Assembly: GCA_025454795.1 (NCBI GenBank)
Contig: JALONT010000036.1
Coordinates: 1-45,196 of the forward strand
DNA from: Bacteroidales bacterium
Lineage (GTDB): Bacteria; Bacteroidota; Bacteroidia; Bacteroidales; VadinHA17
Direction: 5' to 3'
Length of the DNA stretch: 45,196 nucleotides
Numbering within the stretch: position 1 is the stretch's first letter; the number at the start of each line of letters is the position of its first letter. The translations under genes were made by a program, and so were the position numbers. The notes under the pieces are model-generated. The model did no database searches. It was not told the DNA's origin and worked only from the letters and a program-made list of their open reading frames with translations. Shown piece after piece: positions 21,571-30,522 of this stretch.

Positions 21571-22227
21571 CTAATTAAACTCCAGATACGGCTTTACTTT
21601 TTCAGCAACTTCAATCCTGACAAGCTTATTATCAATCATCTCATTCATTCCTCCAATCCTTCCTTTCAACTCCCTGTATTTAAGTATTGCGGCAACTTCA
21701 GTTTTATCCAGATAGGGCATCCGTAGTAATTGTCTGTATTCAGCGCTATTTATATTAATCTTTTTTACTGCCGGGGAATCGGCTTTGACCATTCCTGAAA
21801 TCAGATCAAAGGTTTCAGTAGAGAGACCATATACTTCTCTGAGCTGGTTGACTGATGCAAAACCTCCCAATAGTTTCCTGTATTTTATAATCCTCGCCGA
21901 CAGCACCGGGCCAATTCCCGGAAGAGCAACAAGTGATGCGGAATCGCAAGTGTTGATATCAAGAATATTCTTTTTCAGTTTATTGACCGTTGTCACTGGC
22001 TTTCCATTTACCGGACTATGGGAATAAACATTTCCTGGTTGTGTTGTATCTGTACCTGTTAAGCTAAAATTCAGTGGAATAACCTTAATATCCGATTCCC
22101 TGCCGGGGAATAAATATCTTACCCCTGCAACTGCAATGATGATCAGCAACAGTAACAGGGATGCTCTTCTTTCCCTGCGTGTATATCCAAACCAGTTTTT
22201 AAGAGGTTCTGTGAATAAACACTTCAT
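21571..22227 (-). CDS. Membrane-anchored helix-hairpin-helix (ComEA-like) protein
   Basis: A 218-residue protein with a cytosolic basic N-terminus containing WFGYTRRERRA, one membrane span (about residues 23-40), a low-complexity linker and two HhH regions: DINTCDSASLVALPGIGPVLSARI (about 90-113) and ININSAEYRQLLRMPYL (about 155-171). The ComEA-type HhH binds double-stranded DNA; in competent bacteria ComEA is the periplasmic DNA receptor. No other competence gene is nearby, so DNA uptake is only a possibility. The gene is 80 bp downstream of tamL in the same orientation. Confidence 0.85.
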   Translation of the reverse strand: MKCLFTEPLKNWFGYTRRERRASLLLLLIIIAVAGVRYLFPGRESDIKVIPLNFSLTGTDTTQPGNVYSHSPVNGKPVTTVNKLKKNILDINTCDSASLVALPGIGPVLSARIIKYRKLLGGFASVNQLREVYGLSTETFDLISGMVKADSPAVKKININSAEYRQLLRMPYLDKTEVAAILKYRELKGRIGGMNEMIDNKLVRIEVAEKVKPYLEFN

Positions 22228-22307
22228 TATTAGTTAGCAGAGAGACAATGCAATATAAGAATTCCGGGAGACTTTCTATTAAAATGAGGACATTTTTTTA
22301 GTGGGAA

Positions 22308-24659
22308 TCAGAACGGGTATCCTATAGCGAACACCACAGTGAAATCGTCTTTAAAATTGTAATTCCTGTTCATTATTATCCATTTCGATCCGTTATCCAG
22401 ATGAGGATCGCGGAGCTTCATCCCCATGTCTGCCCTTAACATCACAAAGCTTAGATCGAGTCTGATGCCTGTCCCTGTACCAACAGCAATATCGTCATAA
22501 AACTTAGTAAGGCTGAACTGAGAACCTTTTGTTGCCGGATCATAGTTGTAAGACCATATATTTCCAGCATCGATAAAAAGAGCACCATTCAGTATCCAGA
22601 ATAGTTTGAACCTGTACTCCGCATTTGCTTCGATCTTTATATCAGCTGTCTGGTTCAGGAGTTTGTCATCACCGGGATTATAAGATCCCGGGCCCAGTGT
22701 ACGAACCTGCCATGCTCTCAGACCATTTGCCCCGCCACCAAAATATTGCTTTTCTACGGGAATTGCAACAGAATTACCATAAGGAATGCCTGCACCTATA
22801 AATCCTCTGTAAACAATGGAACTTACATCATTGAGTATTACATTATATCTAAGATCGATATCAGCCCTGAAATACTGTGCAAAGGGCTGACCAAGAATAT
22901 AATAACTATCTTCTTTCTTTACTGCACCTCCAAGTTTACTTAAAAGTCCTGGTATATTTCCGGCTGCTTCTGCATTAAATCTGACAAACCAGTAATCCCT
23001 TGATTTTTTAATCTTCTGATTACTGTAAATAAATGAATAGTTGCCTCCCATGATCATCACATCCCTGTAGCTGATCGCCTGGTAAGAAGTTGCAATCTTA
23101 GCCTCGAATGCAGAGTCAATGGAAAGCATGTTAATCAGGTTAAGCTGGATAGGGTTGATAATGTGAGTGTTAAAAGTATTTCCGTTCCAGGTATATCCAA
23201 AAGTAGCATTTGCCATTGTCCTTGTATAGAAAGCCATATTCTGGTAGTTGTACGCTGCAAGAAGTGTCGTAGTTGGATTGTATTTCTTAATAAAGCTCTC
23301 TTTTTCAAGGAATGGAAGGAGAAATTTTGGAAACCTGAGGCTTGTTTCTATTCCATATTCCTGGATGCTGCGTAATGAATCACCCTGGTTGGTCGCTTCA
23401 TAGGCTCCTTTTAACTTCAGATTAAAAAGTTCAGCCCCATGGAAAAGGTTCTTATTCTGGTAGATAAGGTTGAGGGCACCTCCCAGGTTACCTGATGAAT
23501 TGGTTCCTTCAATTTCAGCTTTAAATGATTGCTGGTTTAAAAGCGTAAGCTGAATGTTACAATCAAGTGTCAGAACATCTCCGGGTTTTTTATCCGGTTC
23601 CGGCACTTCAGTGTAGAAAATATTTACAAGTCGGTATGTTTTCAGAGATAGCAGGTGCGACTGGGTCCGTTCTGTGTTTGTAACATTAAAAATCGACCCG
23701 GGTTTCAGGTAAAGTGATTGCAGAATAAGATCAGATTTTATCTCCGGTTTATCTTTCGATGAAATAAAATAGTAGCCCTTATACTCTGTTGTGTCAAGGC
23801 TCTTCCGATAGTTCTCTCCTCCTTCGAGCGCATCTTTTGGAACAAAATCGGGGTAAATAATAACATTTCTTACCCTGTGGATAGAATGAGGCACAAGGGA
23901 GATCCTGTTATTCTGATCCATCTTAGGTAACATTTTAACTCTGTAATAAATATCAATTTTATGGTTACCTATTGTGCTGTCGACGCTGAAAAGGATATGA
24001 TCTCCTGAAAATCCGTAAAAGCCATTGTCCTTTACAAACCTTTCAAATCTTGACCGTTCTGCCTGAAGGACATCCACATCATAGGGTTTTCCCCTTTCAA
24101 TCATGCAGTTCACTGAATCAAAATAAAAGAGCTTCCTTATAGTCGTATCTGCAATTTCGTAATAAAGATTCCGGATAGTATAGGGCGTTTTGAGGTCAAC
24201 ATTGTAAAAAACTTTTGATTTCCTGTTGGAAATTTCAATAGTTTCCATCACATTACTGTCGAAGTAACCTTTGGAGCCGATATAGGACTGGATCTGTTCC
24301 CGTGATTTGGCAGTAGAATATTGATCAAAGATAACCGGCTCTTCTCCTATTTCCCGCAACCATGAATGAGGCCACTTTTCCTTTTTAATGTTAGACAGGT
24401 TATATAATCCAAGGTGAAACTTTGTACCGAATATCCTTTTATTGGGCTTTTGTTTGATATATAGCTCCAGATCCGCTTTCTTTATACCCTCCTTGTTAAT
24501 AATAACATGATTTTCATCCAGGAGAGTCTCACCCTGAGGCACATATCTTGTTGGATTACAAGATGATATGATCAGAATGACAAGAAATGAAAGCAGAGGA
24601 TATCTCAGTGGGGAAATATTTTTATTTGAAGTATTTTTTTCCAAATTTTGTATTAACAA
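22308..24659 (-). CDS. tamL: TamL-type BamA/TamA-family outer membrane lipoprotein
   Basis: A 783-residue outer-membrane assembly protein. The N-terminus has a signal with lipobox IISSC (Cys34), the feature that distinguishes Bacteroidota TamL from proteobacterial TamA. POTRA-like domains follow (about 40-390), then a C-terminal 16-strand barrel (about 400-783) ending in Phe, with the conserved GGANGLRAW motif near residue 645. TamL works with TamB in assembling outer-membrane components, but no tamB is in the window. It is divergent from the SPOUT methyltransferase gene. TATATTTG (minus strand, 24675-24668) matches a -7 element but lies so close to the ATG that the leader would be almost absent. 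Confidence 0.9.
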   Translation of the reverse strand: MLIQNLEKNTSNKNISPLRYPLLSFLVILIISSCNPTRYVPQGETLLDENHVIINKEGIKKADLELYIKQKPNKRIFGTKFHLGLYNLSNIKKEKWPHSWLREIGEEPVIFDQYSTAKSREQIQSYIGSKGYFDSNVMETIEISNRKSKVFYNVDLKTPYTIRNLYYEIADTTIRKLFYFDSVNCMIERGKPYDVDVLQAERSRFERFVKDNGFYGFSGDHILFSVDSTIGNHKIDIYYRVKMLPKMDQNNRISLVPHSIHRVRNVIIYPDFVPKDALEGGENYRKSLDTTEYKGYYFISSKDKPEIKSDLILQSLYLKPGSIFNVTNTERTQSHLLSLKTYRLVNIFYTEVPEPDKKPGDVLTLDCNIQLTLLNQQSFKAEIEGTNSSGNLGGALNLIYQNKNLFHGAELFNLKLKGAYEATNQGDSLRSIQEYGIETSLRFPKFLLPFLEKESFIKKYNPTTTLLAAYNYQNMAFYTRTMANATFGYTWNGNTFNTHIINPIQLNLINMLSIDSAFEAKIATSYQAISYRDVMIMGGNYSFIYSNQKIKKSRDYWFVRFNAEAAGNIPGLLSKLGGAVKKEDSYYILGQPFAQYFRADIDLRYNVILNDVSSIVYRGFIGAGIPYGNSVAIPVEKQYFGGGANGLRAWQVRTLGPGSYNPGDDKLLNQTADIKIEANAEYRFKLFWILNGALFIDAGNIWSYNYDPATKGSQFSLTKFYDDIAVGTGTGIRLDLSFVMLRADMGMKLRDPHLDNGSKWIIMNRNYNFKDDFTVVFAIGYPF

Positions 24660-24716
24660 GTGTTACACAAATATATCAATAATAATAATTATTAATAAGC
24701 ACTTAATGACCTTAAA

Positions 24717-25496
24717 ATGGTAAGCAGGAGCAAGGTAAATTTCATTATATCACTTCAGAAGAAAAAAATAAGAGAAGAAGAAAAGCTTTACGTTATTGAA
24801 GGCGACAAGCTTGTCAAAGAATTCCTGGCTGCAGGGGTATCTGTCAGGACACTTGTTGCCAAACCCGAATTTCTGAACTCCCTCCCCTTGTTTCAAAAAC
24901 AGGGTATTGGAGAGATAATACCTGCAAGTTATGATGATCTGAAAAAGATCAGCTCACTGAAAACACCGCATAATGCACTTGCAGTTATTCAGATGCCGGA
25001 AATCAAAATGTATCCTTCCGACCTTAAATCAGGTTTAACAGTCGCACTTGATTTTGTACAGGATCCGGGGAATCTCGGGACAATAATCAGGGCAGCTGCC
25101 TGGTTTGGGATAGGAAATATTTATTGCTCCGGAGACTGCGTCGATGTATATAACCCTAAGGTGATTCAGGCAAGCATGGGTGCCATACTGCATGTTAACG
25201 TTTTCTATACCGATCTCAGAAAACTGTTTGAGACAGCAGCAGAGCTTAAGGTTAAAGTCTTTGGCGCTCTTATCGAAGGGGAATCGATCTATTCACACAA
25301 ACTGGAAAACAATGGAATTATACTTCTCGGGAATGAATCAAAGGGAATCTCGGAAGAGCTATTGCCATATATTACTGACAGAATAATGATTCCAAAATTA
25401 AGCAATGCTCAATCCGGAATTGATTCACTGAATGTAAGTATGGCTGCATCGGTTATACTCTCTGAATTTACAAGGAGTAAAGGAAGGCTGAATTAA
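24717..25496 (+). CDS. SPOUT RNA 2'-O-methyltransferase, TrmH/SpoU family
   Basis: A 259-residue AdoMet-dependent ribose methyltransferase for rRNA or tRNA. An N-terminal SpoU substrate-binding domain (about 5-95) precedes the knotted SPOUT domain with motif 1 DPGNLGTIIRAAAWFG, motif 2 ILLGNESKGIS and motif 3 IPKLSNAQSGIDSLNVSMAASV. The target nucleotide cannot be told from sequence. It is the first plus-strand gene after the core block, divergent from tamL with a 57-bp AT-rich spacer. Its stop codon is the first triplet of a 110-bp tandem repeat. Confidence 0.93.
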   Translation: MVSRSKVNFIISLQKKKIREEEKLYVIEGDKLVKEFLAAGVSVRTLVAKPEFLNSLPLFQKQGIGEIIPASYDDLKKISSLKTPHNALAVIQMPEIKMYPSDLKSGLTVALDFVQDPGNLGTIIRAAAWFGIGNIYCSGDCVDVYNPKVIQASMGAILHVNVFYTDLRKLFETAAELKVKVFGALIEGESIYSHKLENNGIILLGNESKGISEELLPYITDRIMIPKLSNAQSGIDSLNVSMAASVILSEFTRSKGRLN

Positions 25497-25608
25497 AAGA
25501 TAAAAGATAAAAGATAAAAGACCAAAGATAAAAGACCAAAGATAAAAGACCAAAGATAAAAGACCAAAGATAAAAGACCAAAGATAAAAGACCAAAGATA
25601 AAAGCAAC
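25494..25608 (+). repeat. Tandem repeat starting at the stop codon (7-bp unit expanding to a 14-bp unit)
   Basis: Begins inside the methyltransferase stop codon: TAAAAGA repeated three times, then six copies of the 14-bp unit ACCAAAGATAAAAG, itself two diverged heptamers. It fills the whole gap to the convergent FAD-protein gene. The minus strand gives a spurious hydrophobic reading frame of repeated Phe, Leu and Trp, which I do not regard as a gene. Confidence 0.9.
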
Positions 25609-25611
25609 GAG

Positions 25612-27180
25612 CTATGTGCTACGGGCATTTATATTCAGAGCTATTGCTTCTGCAGCTCTCATACCATCAACAGCTGACGACACTATACCTCCTGCATATC
25701 CCGAACCTTCACCGCAGGGATATAAACCTTTGACTTTAACATGTTCAAATGTTACCGGGTCCCGCGGGATTCTGACCGGAGAAGAGGTGCGGGATTCCAC
25801 TGCCACAACAACAGCATCATTCGTGAGATATCCTTTCATTACTGATCCGAACAATCGGAATCCGCCTCTGAGTCTTTTTCCAATCGTTGCCGGCAGCCAG
25901 CTGTGAAGAGGTGAAGAGGTGACACCGGGGAAATAAGAAACTTTTGGTAATGAAACTGAGGCAGTTCCTGCCACAAAATCCGCAAGCCTTTGAGCAGGAG
26001 CCCTTTGCGTATGTCCTCCGTTCTTCCAGGCCTCCCTTTCCAGATATTTCTGAAATTCAATGCCTGCAAGTTCCTTGTATCCTGAATATTTCTGCAGGTC
26101 CTCAGGTCTGACCTCTGCAACAATACCAGAATTGGCAAAGGGTGAATTTCTTCCTGAGGGCGACATGCCGTTCACCACAATCTCTTCCTGAGAAGTTGCA
26201 GATGGTACAATAAAACCACCCGGACACATACAAAATGAATAAACTCCTCTTCCCTCCACCTGTCTGACAATGTTGTAAGATGCTGCAGGCAGGTATTCGC
26301 CCCTGGGATTACCATGATACTGGATCCGGTCGATCAGATCCTGGGGATGTTCCACCCTCACACCAACTGCAAATGGTTTCATTTCGAGGGTTACTCCATG
26401 CTTAATGCATATTTCGTAAATATCCCTTGCAGAATGTCCTGTGGCAAGGATGACATGAGGCGATGTAAATATCTCATTGCCTGCCGTTACAACTCCTTTT
26501 ACTTTGTCTCCTTCAATTACAAGATCAGATACTCTTTTTTCAAGAAAGAAGATACCTCCGGCCTCTAAGATGGTATTTCTGATTCCCGAAATTATCCCGG
26601 GAAGTTTATCTGTACCCAGGTGAGGATGCGCTTCATACAATATATTATCATTTGCTCCATGGACACAAAGTAGCTCAAGGACCCGGTCATTGTCACCCTT
26701 TTTCTTTGATCTTGTATAAAGCTTACCGTCTGAGTATGTTCCTGCCCCGCCTTCCCCGAAACAATAATTACTATCAGGATCAATAATCTGTTCCCGGCTT
26801 ATTTTCGCAATGTCTTTTTTACGTGAAGAAACATCTTTGCCTCTTTCAATAATCACGGGCCTGATTCCAAGCTCTATAAGCCTCAATGCAGCAAATAATC
26901 CCGCAGGTCCGGCTCCTATAATAATTACTTCCTTCTGTCGGGAAACATCTGTTGAAGCAAATGGTTTTAATAACGGAGCAGCAATCTCATTTTCTGAAAA
27001 AACTTCGACGGTAAGGTTTACACGGATATTTTTTTTCCTGGCATCTACCGATCGCTTTATTACCCTTACAGCAGAAATCTGTGCAGGATCAAGCTTTGTG
27101 AGGGTACCTGAGATTTTAATAATTGTCCTTTCGTCGGCTGCAGCCGCAGGACTAAGATTTAGCTGAACCTGTTTTGGCAT
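25612..27180 (-). CDS. FAD-dependent oxidoreductase (COG2509-type)
   Basis: A 522-residue flavoprotein. An N-terminal domain of about 85 residues precedes the FAD-binding Rossmann motif IIGAGPAGLFAALRLIE at about 87-103, with the ribose-binding acidic residue in VIIERGKD. Further family markers are CFGEGGAGTYSDGKL, ATGHSARDIYE and a C-terminal LYPCGEGSGYAGGI that closes the FAD site. Its substrate is not known. It starts 2 bp after porT and is the last gene of ubiE-porT-FAD protein. No signal peptide is present, so it is cytosolic. Confidence 0.88.
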   Translation of the reverse strand: MPKQVQLNLSPAAAADERTIIKISGTLTKLDPAQISAVRVIKRSVDARKKNIRVNLTVEVFSENEIAAPLLKPFASTDVSRQKEVIIIGAGPAGLFAALRLIELGIRPVIIERGKDVSSRKKDIAKISREQIIDPDSNYCFGEGGAGTYSDGKLYTRSKKKGDNDRVLELLCVHGANDNILYEAHPHLGTDKLPGIISGIRNTILEAGGIFFLEKRVSDLVIEGDKVKGVVTAGNEIFTSPHVILATGHSARDIYEICIKHGVTLEMKPFAVGVRVEHPQDLIDRIQYHGNPRGEYLPAASYNIVRQVEGRGVYSFCMCPGGFIVPSATSQEEIVVNGMSPSGRNSPFANSGIVAEVRPEDLQKYSGYKELAGIEFQKYLEREAWKNGGHTQRAPAQRLADFVAGTASVSLPKVSYFPGVTSSPLHSWLPATIGKRLRGGFRLFGSVMKGYLTNDAVVVAVESRTSSPVRIPRDPVTFEHVKVKGLYPCGEGSGYAGGIVSSAVDGMRAAEAIALNINARST

Positions 27181-27182
27181 TT

Positions 27183-27905
27183 CTATTCAAAATGAAAGGC
27201 AAGCACCCATATCTGGGATTTCATCTTTTCGATAGCATTTCGAAACTGCTCATGATTGGAAGCTGCCTCATCGGCAATTATATTACCCAATCCATTCGAC
27301 ATTTTCAGTTCAACAGAAAGCTTAAAATATGTAAGGTAGAAATCGAGTCCTGCCCCCATTTCATAATAGAGGTCGGGGCGTTTGATCCTTATATAAACAG
27401 GTTTCTCATCATCGAATTCCTTTTTCCCTGCAAGGTCATAACGGTAATTTAATCCGCCGATAAGAAATGGCCTGACGTTATTTAACCTGTCGCCTTTATA
27501 TTTAAGAAGCAAAGGAAATTCCAGAAATGATGATTCGAGTCTCTGCTGTTGATTGTAAATCACCTTCTCCTTATAATAGCGTATATTTCTCTGCCCGAAT
27601 GATACACCGGGAAGAAACCTTATTTCCAGGTACTCAGATGGTCGGTAACCCGAGACAATTTGTATATTGATGCCCGGATTCAGGATACTTACTTCCGGAT
27701 AAAGAGAATCCGCCCTTAAATTTGCAAGCGAGGGTGTAATATTGAAATCCATTGCATTAAAACCGAGACTGAAACCAAAGTGCACAGTTTTTTTCTCCCA
27801 TAATATAGGAATCATATTGACCGGCTTTCTTTTCTGACCGAAGGTGATCAGAGAAAATACCGAGATGAACAAAAACAGGAACAGCTTTCTGATTAAGATT
27901 CTCAC
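27183..27905 (-). CDS. porT: PorT/SprT-like outer membrane beta-barrel protein (type IX secretion)
   Basis: A 240-residue protein with a signal peptide (about 1-23, ending TFGQ) and alternating amphipathic strands ending in FHFE, as in eight-stranded outer-membrane barrels. Its position directly downstream of ubiE is the position I associate with porT in Bacteroidota, where PorT is needed for type IX secretion (gingipain export in Porphyromonas, gliding in flavobacteria). No other T9SS gene is in the window. If it is not PorT proper, it is at least a PorT-family porin-like protein. Confidence 0.82.
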   Translation of the reverse strand: MRILIRKLFLFLFISVFSLITFGQKRKPVNMIPILWEKKTVHFGFSLGFNAMDFNITPSLANLRADSLYPEVSILNPGINIQIVSGYRPSEYLEIRFLPGVSFGQRNIRYYKEKVIYNQQQRLESSFLEFPLLLKYKGDRLNNVRPFLIGGLNYRYDLAGKKEFDDEKPVYIRIKRPDLYYEMGAGLDFYLTYFKLSVELKMSNGLGNIIADEAASNHEQFRNAIEKMKSQIWVLAFHFE

Positions 27906-27967
27906 TTTTATTATGAGATTAATTTTCTCCTAAGATAATAAACTGCTTTAAATAATAAATATTGCAT

Positions 27968-28693
27968 CTATGATTTGAAGCCTGTATAAATGCTTGCGAC
28001 TCCGAATGAAAGCTTTTTTTGTTTTAATCCCGTAAGTCCGGCATTTCTCATTAATTCCAGAAACAGCTCATTATCCGGGAATTGCATGACAGATTCAGGC
28101 AGGTATCTATATGCACTGCTGTTTTTTGAAAAAATCCACCCGATAAGGGGAAGTACCTTCAGAAAATAAAATCCATAGATCTGTCGAAAAGGGAAAACTG
28201 AAGGTTTTGAGAACTCCAGAACCATTATCAGACCTCCTCTTCTTATAACTCTTCTCATCTCTGAAAGTCCCTTAAGCGGATCTGCAAAATTCCGGACGCC
28301 GAATGCAACCATTGCGACATCGAAATAATTGTCATCATATGAAATGTTTTCTGAATCACCTGCGAGAAGTTCAATGCTGTCAGAGAGTCCCAGCTTCTTA
28401 ATCTTCTCCTTTCCTGCTTCCAGCATTTTCCCGGATATGTCTATCCCGGTAATATGCACAGGATCAAGTTTCATTGCGGCAATAGCAAGATCACCGGTAC
28501 CCGTTGCTACATCGAGGATCCCGGGATTCCTGTGTGTCTCACCGATTATTTTAATTGCCTTCCTTCTCCACATCCTGTCGATCCCGAATGACATAAAATG
28601 GTTCATAAAATCATACCTGGAGGCAATGGTATCGAACATTGAAGCTACAGCTGCTTTCCTGTCTTCGCCTGATATATTCTGGTGATTCCGCAT
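27968..28693 (-). CDS. ubiE: Demethylmenaquinone methyltransferase UbiE/MenG
   Basis: A 241-residue class I AdoMet methyltransferase catalysing the last step of menaquinone synthesis. It shows the UbiE signatures: MFDTIASRYDFMNHFMSFG at residues 19-37, AdoMet-binding ILDVATGTGDLAIAA, VAFGVRNF and the C-terminal YRYLPESVMQFPD. Menaquinone is the usual donor to NapC/NrfH-type cytochromes, such as the one at 42219-43754, a functional link worth noting. It leads the ubiE-porT-FAD protein operon. Confidence 0.95.
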   Translation of the reverse strand: MRNHQNISGEDRKAAVASMFDTIASRYDFMNHFMSFGIDRMWRRKAIKIIGETHRNPGILDVATGTGDLAIAAMKLDPVHITGIDISGKMLEAGKEKIKKLGLSDSIELLAGDSENISYDDNYFDVAMVAFGVRNFADPLKGLSEMRRVIRRGGLIMVLEFSKPSVFPFRQIYGFYFLKVLPLIGWIFSKNSSAYRYLPESVMQFPDNELFLELMRNAGLTGLKQKKLSFGVASIYTGFKS

Positions 28694-28707
28694 AATTTAA
28701 TCATGGT

Positions 28708-28739
28708 CAAAGATAACCTAAAAAGTAATTAAACTCAAT
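28708..28739 (-). promoter_or_regulatory. Candidate promoter of ubiE
   Basis: On the minus strand ATTG (28739-28736, one mismatch from TTTG), 20 bp, then TATCTTTG (28715-28708), a perfect -7 match. The ubiE ATG (28693) would follow the start site by only a few bases. Confidence 0.6.
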
Positions 28740-28740
28740 C

Positions 28741-28822
28741 TTATAACACACGTACTCACCCCCTTCTTTTCCCCCTCTTTACGCCGGCTGGCGGAGAGAG
28801 GGGGTTGGGGGGTGAGTACATG
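28741..28822. repeat. Intergenic palindromic repeat, family A, copy 3
   Basis: Arms TAACACACGTACTCACCCCC and GGGGGGTGAGTACATG pair across inner C-rich/G-rich arms (TTCCCCCTCTTT, AGAGGGGGTTGG) and a GCCGGCTGGCGG hairpin. This is the most complete copy; related copies lie at 126-163 and 2352-2440. It sits between divergent ubiE and the SDR remnant. Confidence 0.7.
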
Positions 28823-28899
28823 CAACCCTGATAGCAGAAAATAAGTTCTATTAAAAGAGAATTAATTTCTATTTTTACGTCATTCTAATCTAACACAAC

Positions 28900-29214
28900 A
28901 TGGATAAAATTATCATGATTACTGGTGCCACTGCAGGTTTTGGTCGGGCAATAGCTGTAAAATTTGCACAGAACAGATATAATATTATTATTACGGGACG
29001 AAGAAAAGAGAGGCTTGTTGAACTCGAAAATGAACTGGCGGTATATACTGGTATTGATGCACTTAAAGCCGAAGATATTGCTGATGTAGTTTACTATTGT
29101 GCTAATGTTCCACCTCATGTATGTATTAATGTTCTTGAAATCACCCCTACTCAGGAGGCAGGAGTAAACCATAGTGTAAGAAAGGTGCGACGGTGCGACG
29201 GTGTGATGGTGTAA
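28900..29214 (+). pseudogene. Internally deleted short-chain dehydrogenase (SDR, YdfG-like) remnant
   Basis: The 104-codon frame joins an SDR N-terminus (MITGATAGFGRAIAVKFAQ nucleotide-binding motif and IITGRRKERL, residues 6-40) directly to an SDR C-terminus (IDALKAEDIADVVYYCANV and INVLEITPT, about 53-84). About 150 residues are missing in between, including the NAG motif and the catalytic Ser and Tyr-x-x-x-Lys. The join is in frame. The tail (VRRCDGVMV) is translated from an 8-bp tandem repeat that supplies the stop codon. Catalysis is not possible; a truncated NAD-binding peptide could still be made. Confidence 0.85.
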
Positions 29215-29283
29215 CGGTGCAACGGTGCTTTATCTTCACTTAATTAAGACCCGATGCCTGAAGCCTGATGCCTGACGCCCGAC
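29181..29283 (+). repeat. 8-bp tandem repeat containing a stop codon, followed by a 7-bp tandem repeat
   Basis: Six degenerate copies of ACGGTGTG (29181-29228), with the SDR remnant stop codon TAA at 29212-29214 inside the array. About 25 bp later come four copies of a 7-bp unit near ATGCCTG (29254-29282). The same 8-bp unit recurs at 34522-34596 around another stop codon. Confidence 0.8.
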
Positions 29284-29314
29284 ACTACTGAATAAGAATT
29301 TTAAACTAATAAAT

Positions 29315-30388
29315 ATGTACAGCTACGACTACTTGTTTGATTTCACGAAGAGTGTCTTTATGAAAATGGGATGCAGTGAAAAGGACTCAAATATCATTGC
29401 CGAAGTATTTCTGGCTGCCGAGATCAGAGACCATTCATCTCATGGTATGATAAGAATCAATGATTATTACGGGATGTGGAAAGCCGGAAGGATAAATATT
29501 AAACCCAACGTCAGAGTTGTGCATGAATCTCCAAGTACGGCGGTTGTTGACGGGGATAATGCTGTTGGAATGGTTGCGGCAAGGAGATCGATGGAGATAG
29601 CCATTGAAAAGGCCGGAACAGCAGGTACAGGCTGGGTAGCAACACGCCACTCGAACCATTTCGGTATTGCCGGTTTTTATTCTATGATGGCTCTGAAGCA
29701 CGACATGATCGGGGTCTCTCTTACAAATGCAAATCCTCTGGTTGCTCCCACATTTTCGATCAGCAGGATGATGGGAACAAATCCCATTGCAGTTGCCATT
29801 CCGGCATCTAAGAATCCTCCGTTTGTGGCAGATTTTGCCACAACTCCTATAGCAAGGGGTCAGCTGGCAGTTGCTGAGAAAAAGGGTGAGAAAAAAATAG
29901 CATTCGGATTTGTCCAGGACAAGACAGGAAAGCCTTCCGATGATCCAACGATCCTTAAATCAGGCGGTTCAATGCTTACTCTTGGTGGTGACCGTCTTCA
30001 CGGAAGTCATAAAGGATATTGTCTCTCTTCCATTGTTGATATTTTCTCTTCTATATTCAGCGGTGCCAACTTTGGTCCATTTGTTCCGCCAAGTGTTGCT
30101 TACCTCCCTGTGCTTGAGAAGAAGGTCGGTCTGGGTACCGGTCATTTTTTCGGGGCAATGAGAATAGATGCTTTCCAGCCCGCAATTGAATTTAAAGCAA
30201 AAATGGATGAATGGATCGATACTTTCCGTTCAGCCAAACCTGCGGAAGGACAAGAACGTGTATTAATACCCGGAGATCCTGAAAGAGAAGCAGAAGCAAG
30301 GATAATGAAGGATGGGATTAATCTGGTGCCAGCCATTAAAAACGATCTGGCTACTATTGCAAAGGAACTTGGTATAGATTTTAATTAG
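29315..30388 (+). CDS. Ldh-family (malate/L-lactate/ureidoglycolate-type) NAD(P)-dependent dehydrogenase
   Basis: A 357-residue member of the COG2055 oxidoreductases, a fold unrelated to classical malate and lactate dehydrogenases. Markers are DHSSHGMIRI (about 38-48) with the catalytic His, VATRHSNHFGIAGFY (about 108-123), MMGTNPIAVAIP and GSHKGYCLS near 229. Substrates in the family include malate, lactate, ureidoglycolate and 2,3-diketogulonate, and sequence alone does not choose among them. No signal peptide. It is monocistronic between the SDR remnant and a convergent nitroreductase. Confidence 0.88.
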   Translation: MYSYDYLFDFTKSVFMKMGCSEKDSNIIAEVFLAAEIRDHSSHGMIRINDYYGMWKAGRINIKPNVRVVHESPSTAVVDGDNAVGMVAARRSMEIAIEKAGTAGTGWVATRHSNHFGIAGFYSMMALKHDMIGVSLTNANPLVAPTFSISRMMGTNPIAVAIPASKNPPFVADFATTPIARGQLAVAEKKGEKKIAFGFVQDKTGKPSDDPTILKSGGSMLTLGGDRLHGSHKGYCLSSIVDIFSSIFSGANFGPFVPPSVAYLPVLEKKVGLGTGHFFGAMRIDAFQPAIEFKAKMDEWIDTFRSAKPAEGQERVLIPGDPEREAEARIMKDGINLVPAIKNDLATIAKELGIDFN

Positions 30389-30483
30389 AAACCAATTTAT
30401 TTCTAACCCACACCTTGCCTCCCGAGATTTCGCTCACGACAAGCCCGCACAGGAGGGGATTAAAACTGTTTAACACCTTCCAC

Positions 30484-30520
30484 TTTTATCTTTTATCTTT
30501 TATCTTTTATCTTTTATCTT
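30484..30520 (-). repeat. 7-bp tandem repeat behind the nitroreductase stop codon
   Basis: Read on the minus strand, the nitroreductase stop TAA (30525-30523) is followed by ACAAGA and then five copies of the heptamer TAAAAGA. It is the same unit and same orientation relative to the gene as at 25494 and 32179. The stretch before it (30400-30465) holds a degenerate AACCCAC...GGAGGGG repeat fragment. Confidence 0.85.
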
Positions 30521-30522
30521 GT

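Noticed and set aside
25495-25608. CRISPR array, considered for this and the other tandem repeats.
   Set aside because: Units are only 7-14 bp with no spacers of constant length, and no cas gene is present.
25425-25628. A 67-codon minus-strand frame rich in repeated Phe, Leu and Trp that looks like a membrane peptide.
   Set aside because: It is only the translation of the 7/14-bp tandem repeat and overlaps the ends of two genes; the amino-acid periodicity is that of the DNA repeat.
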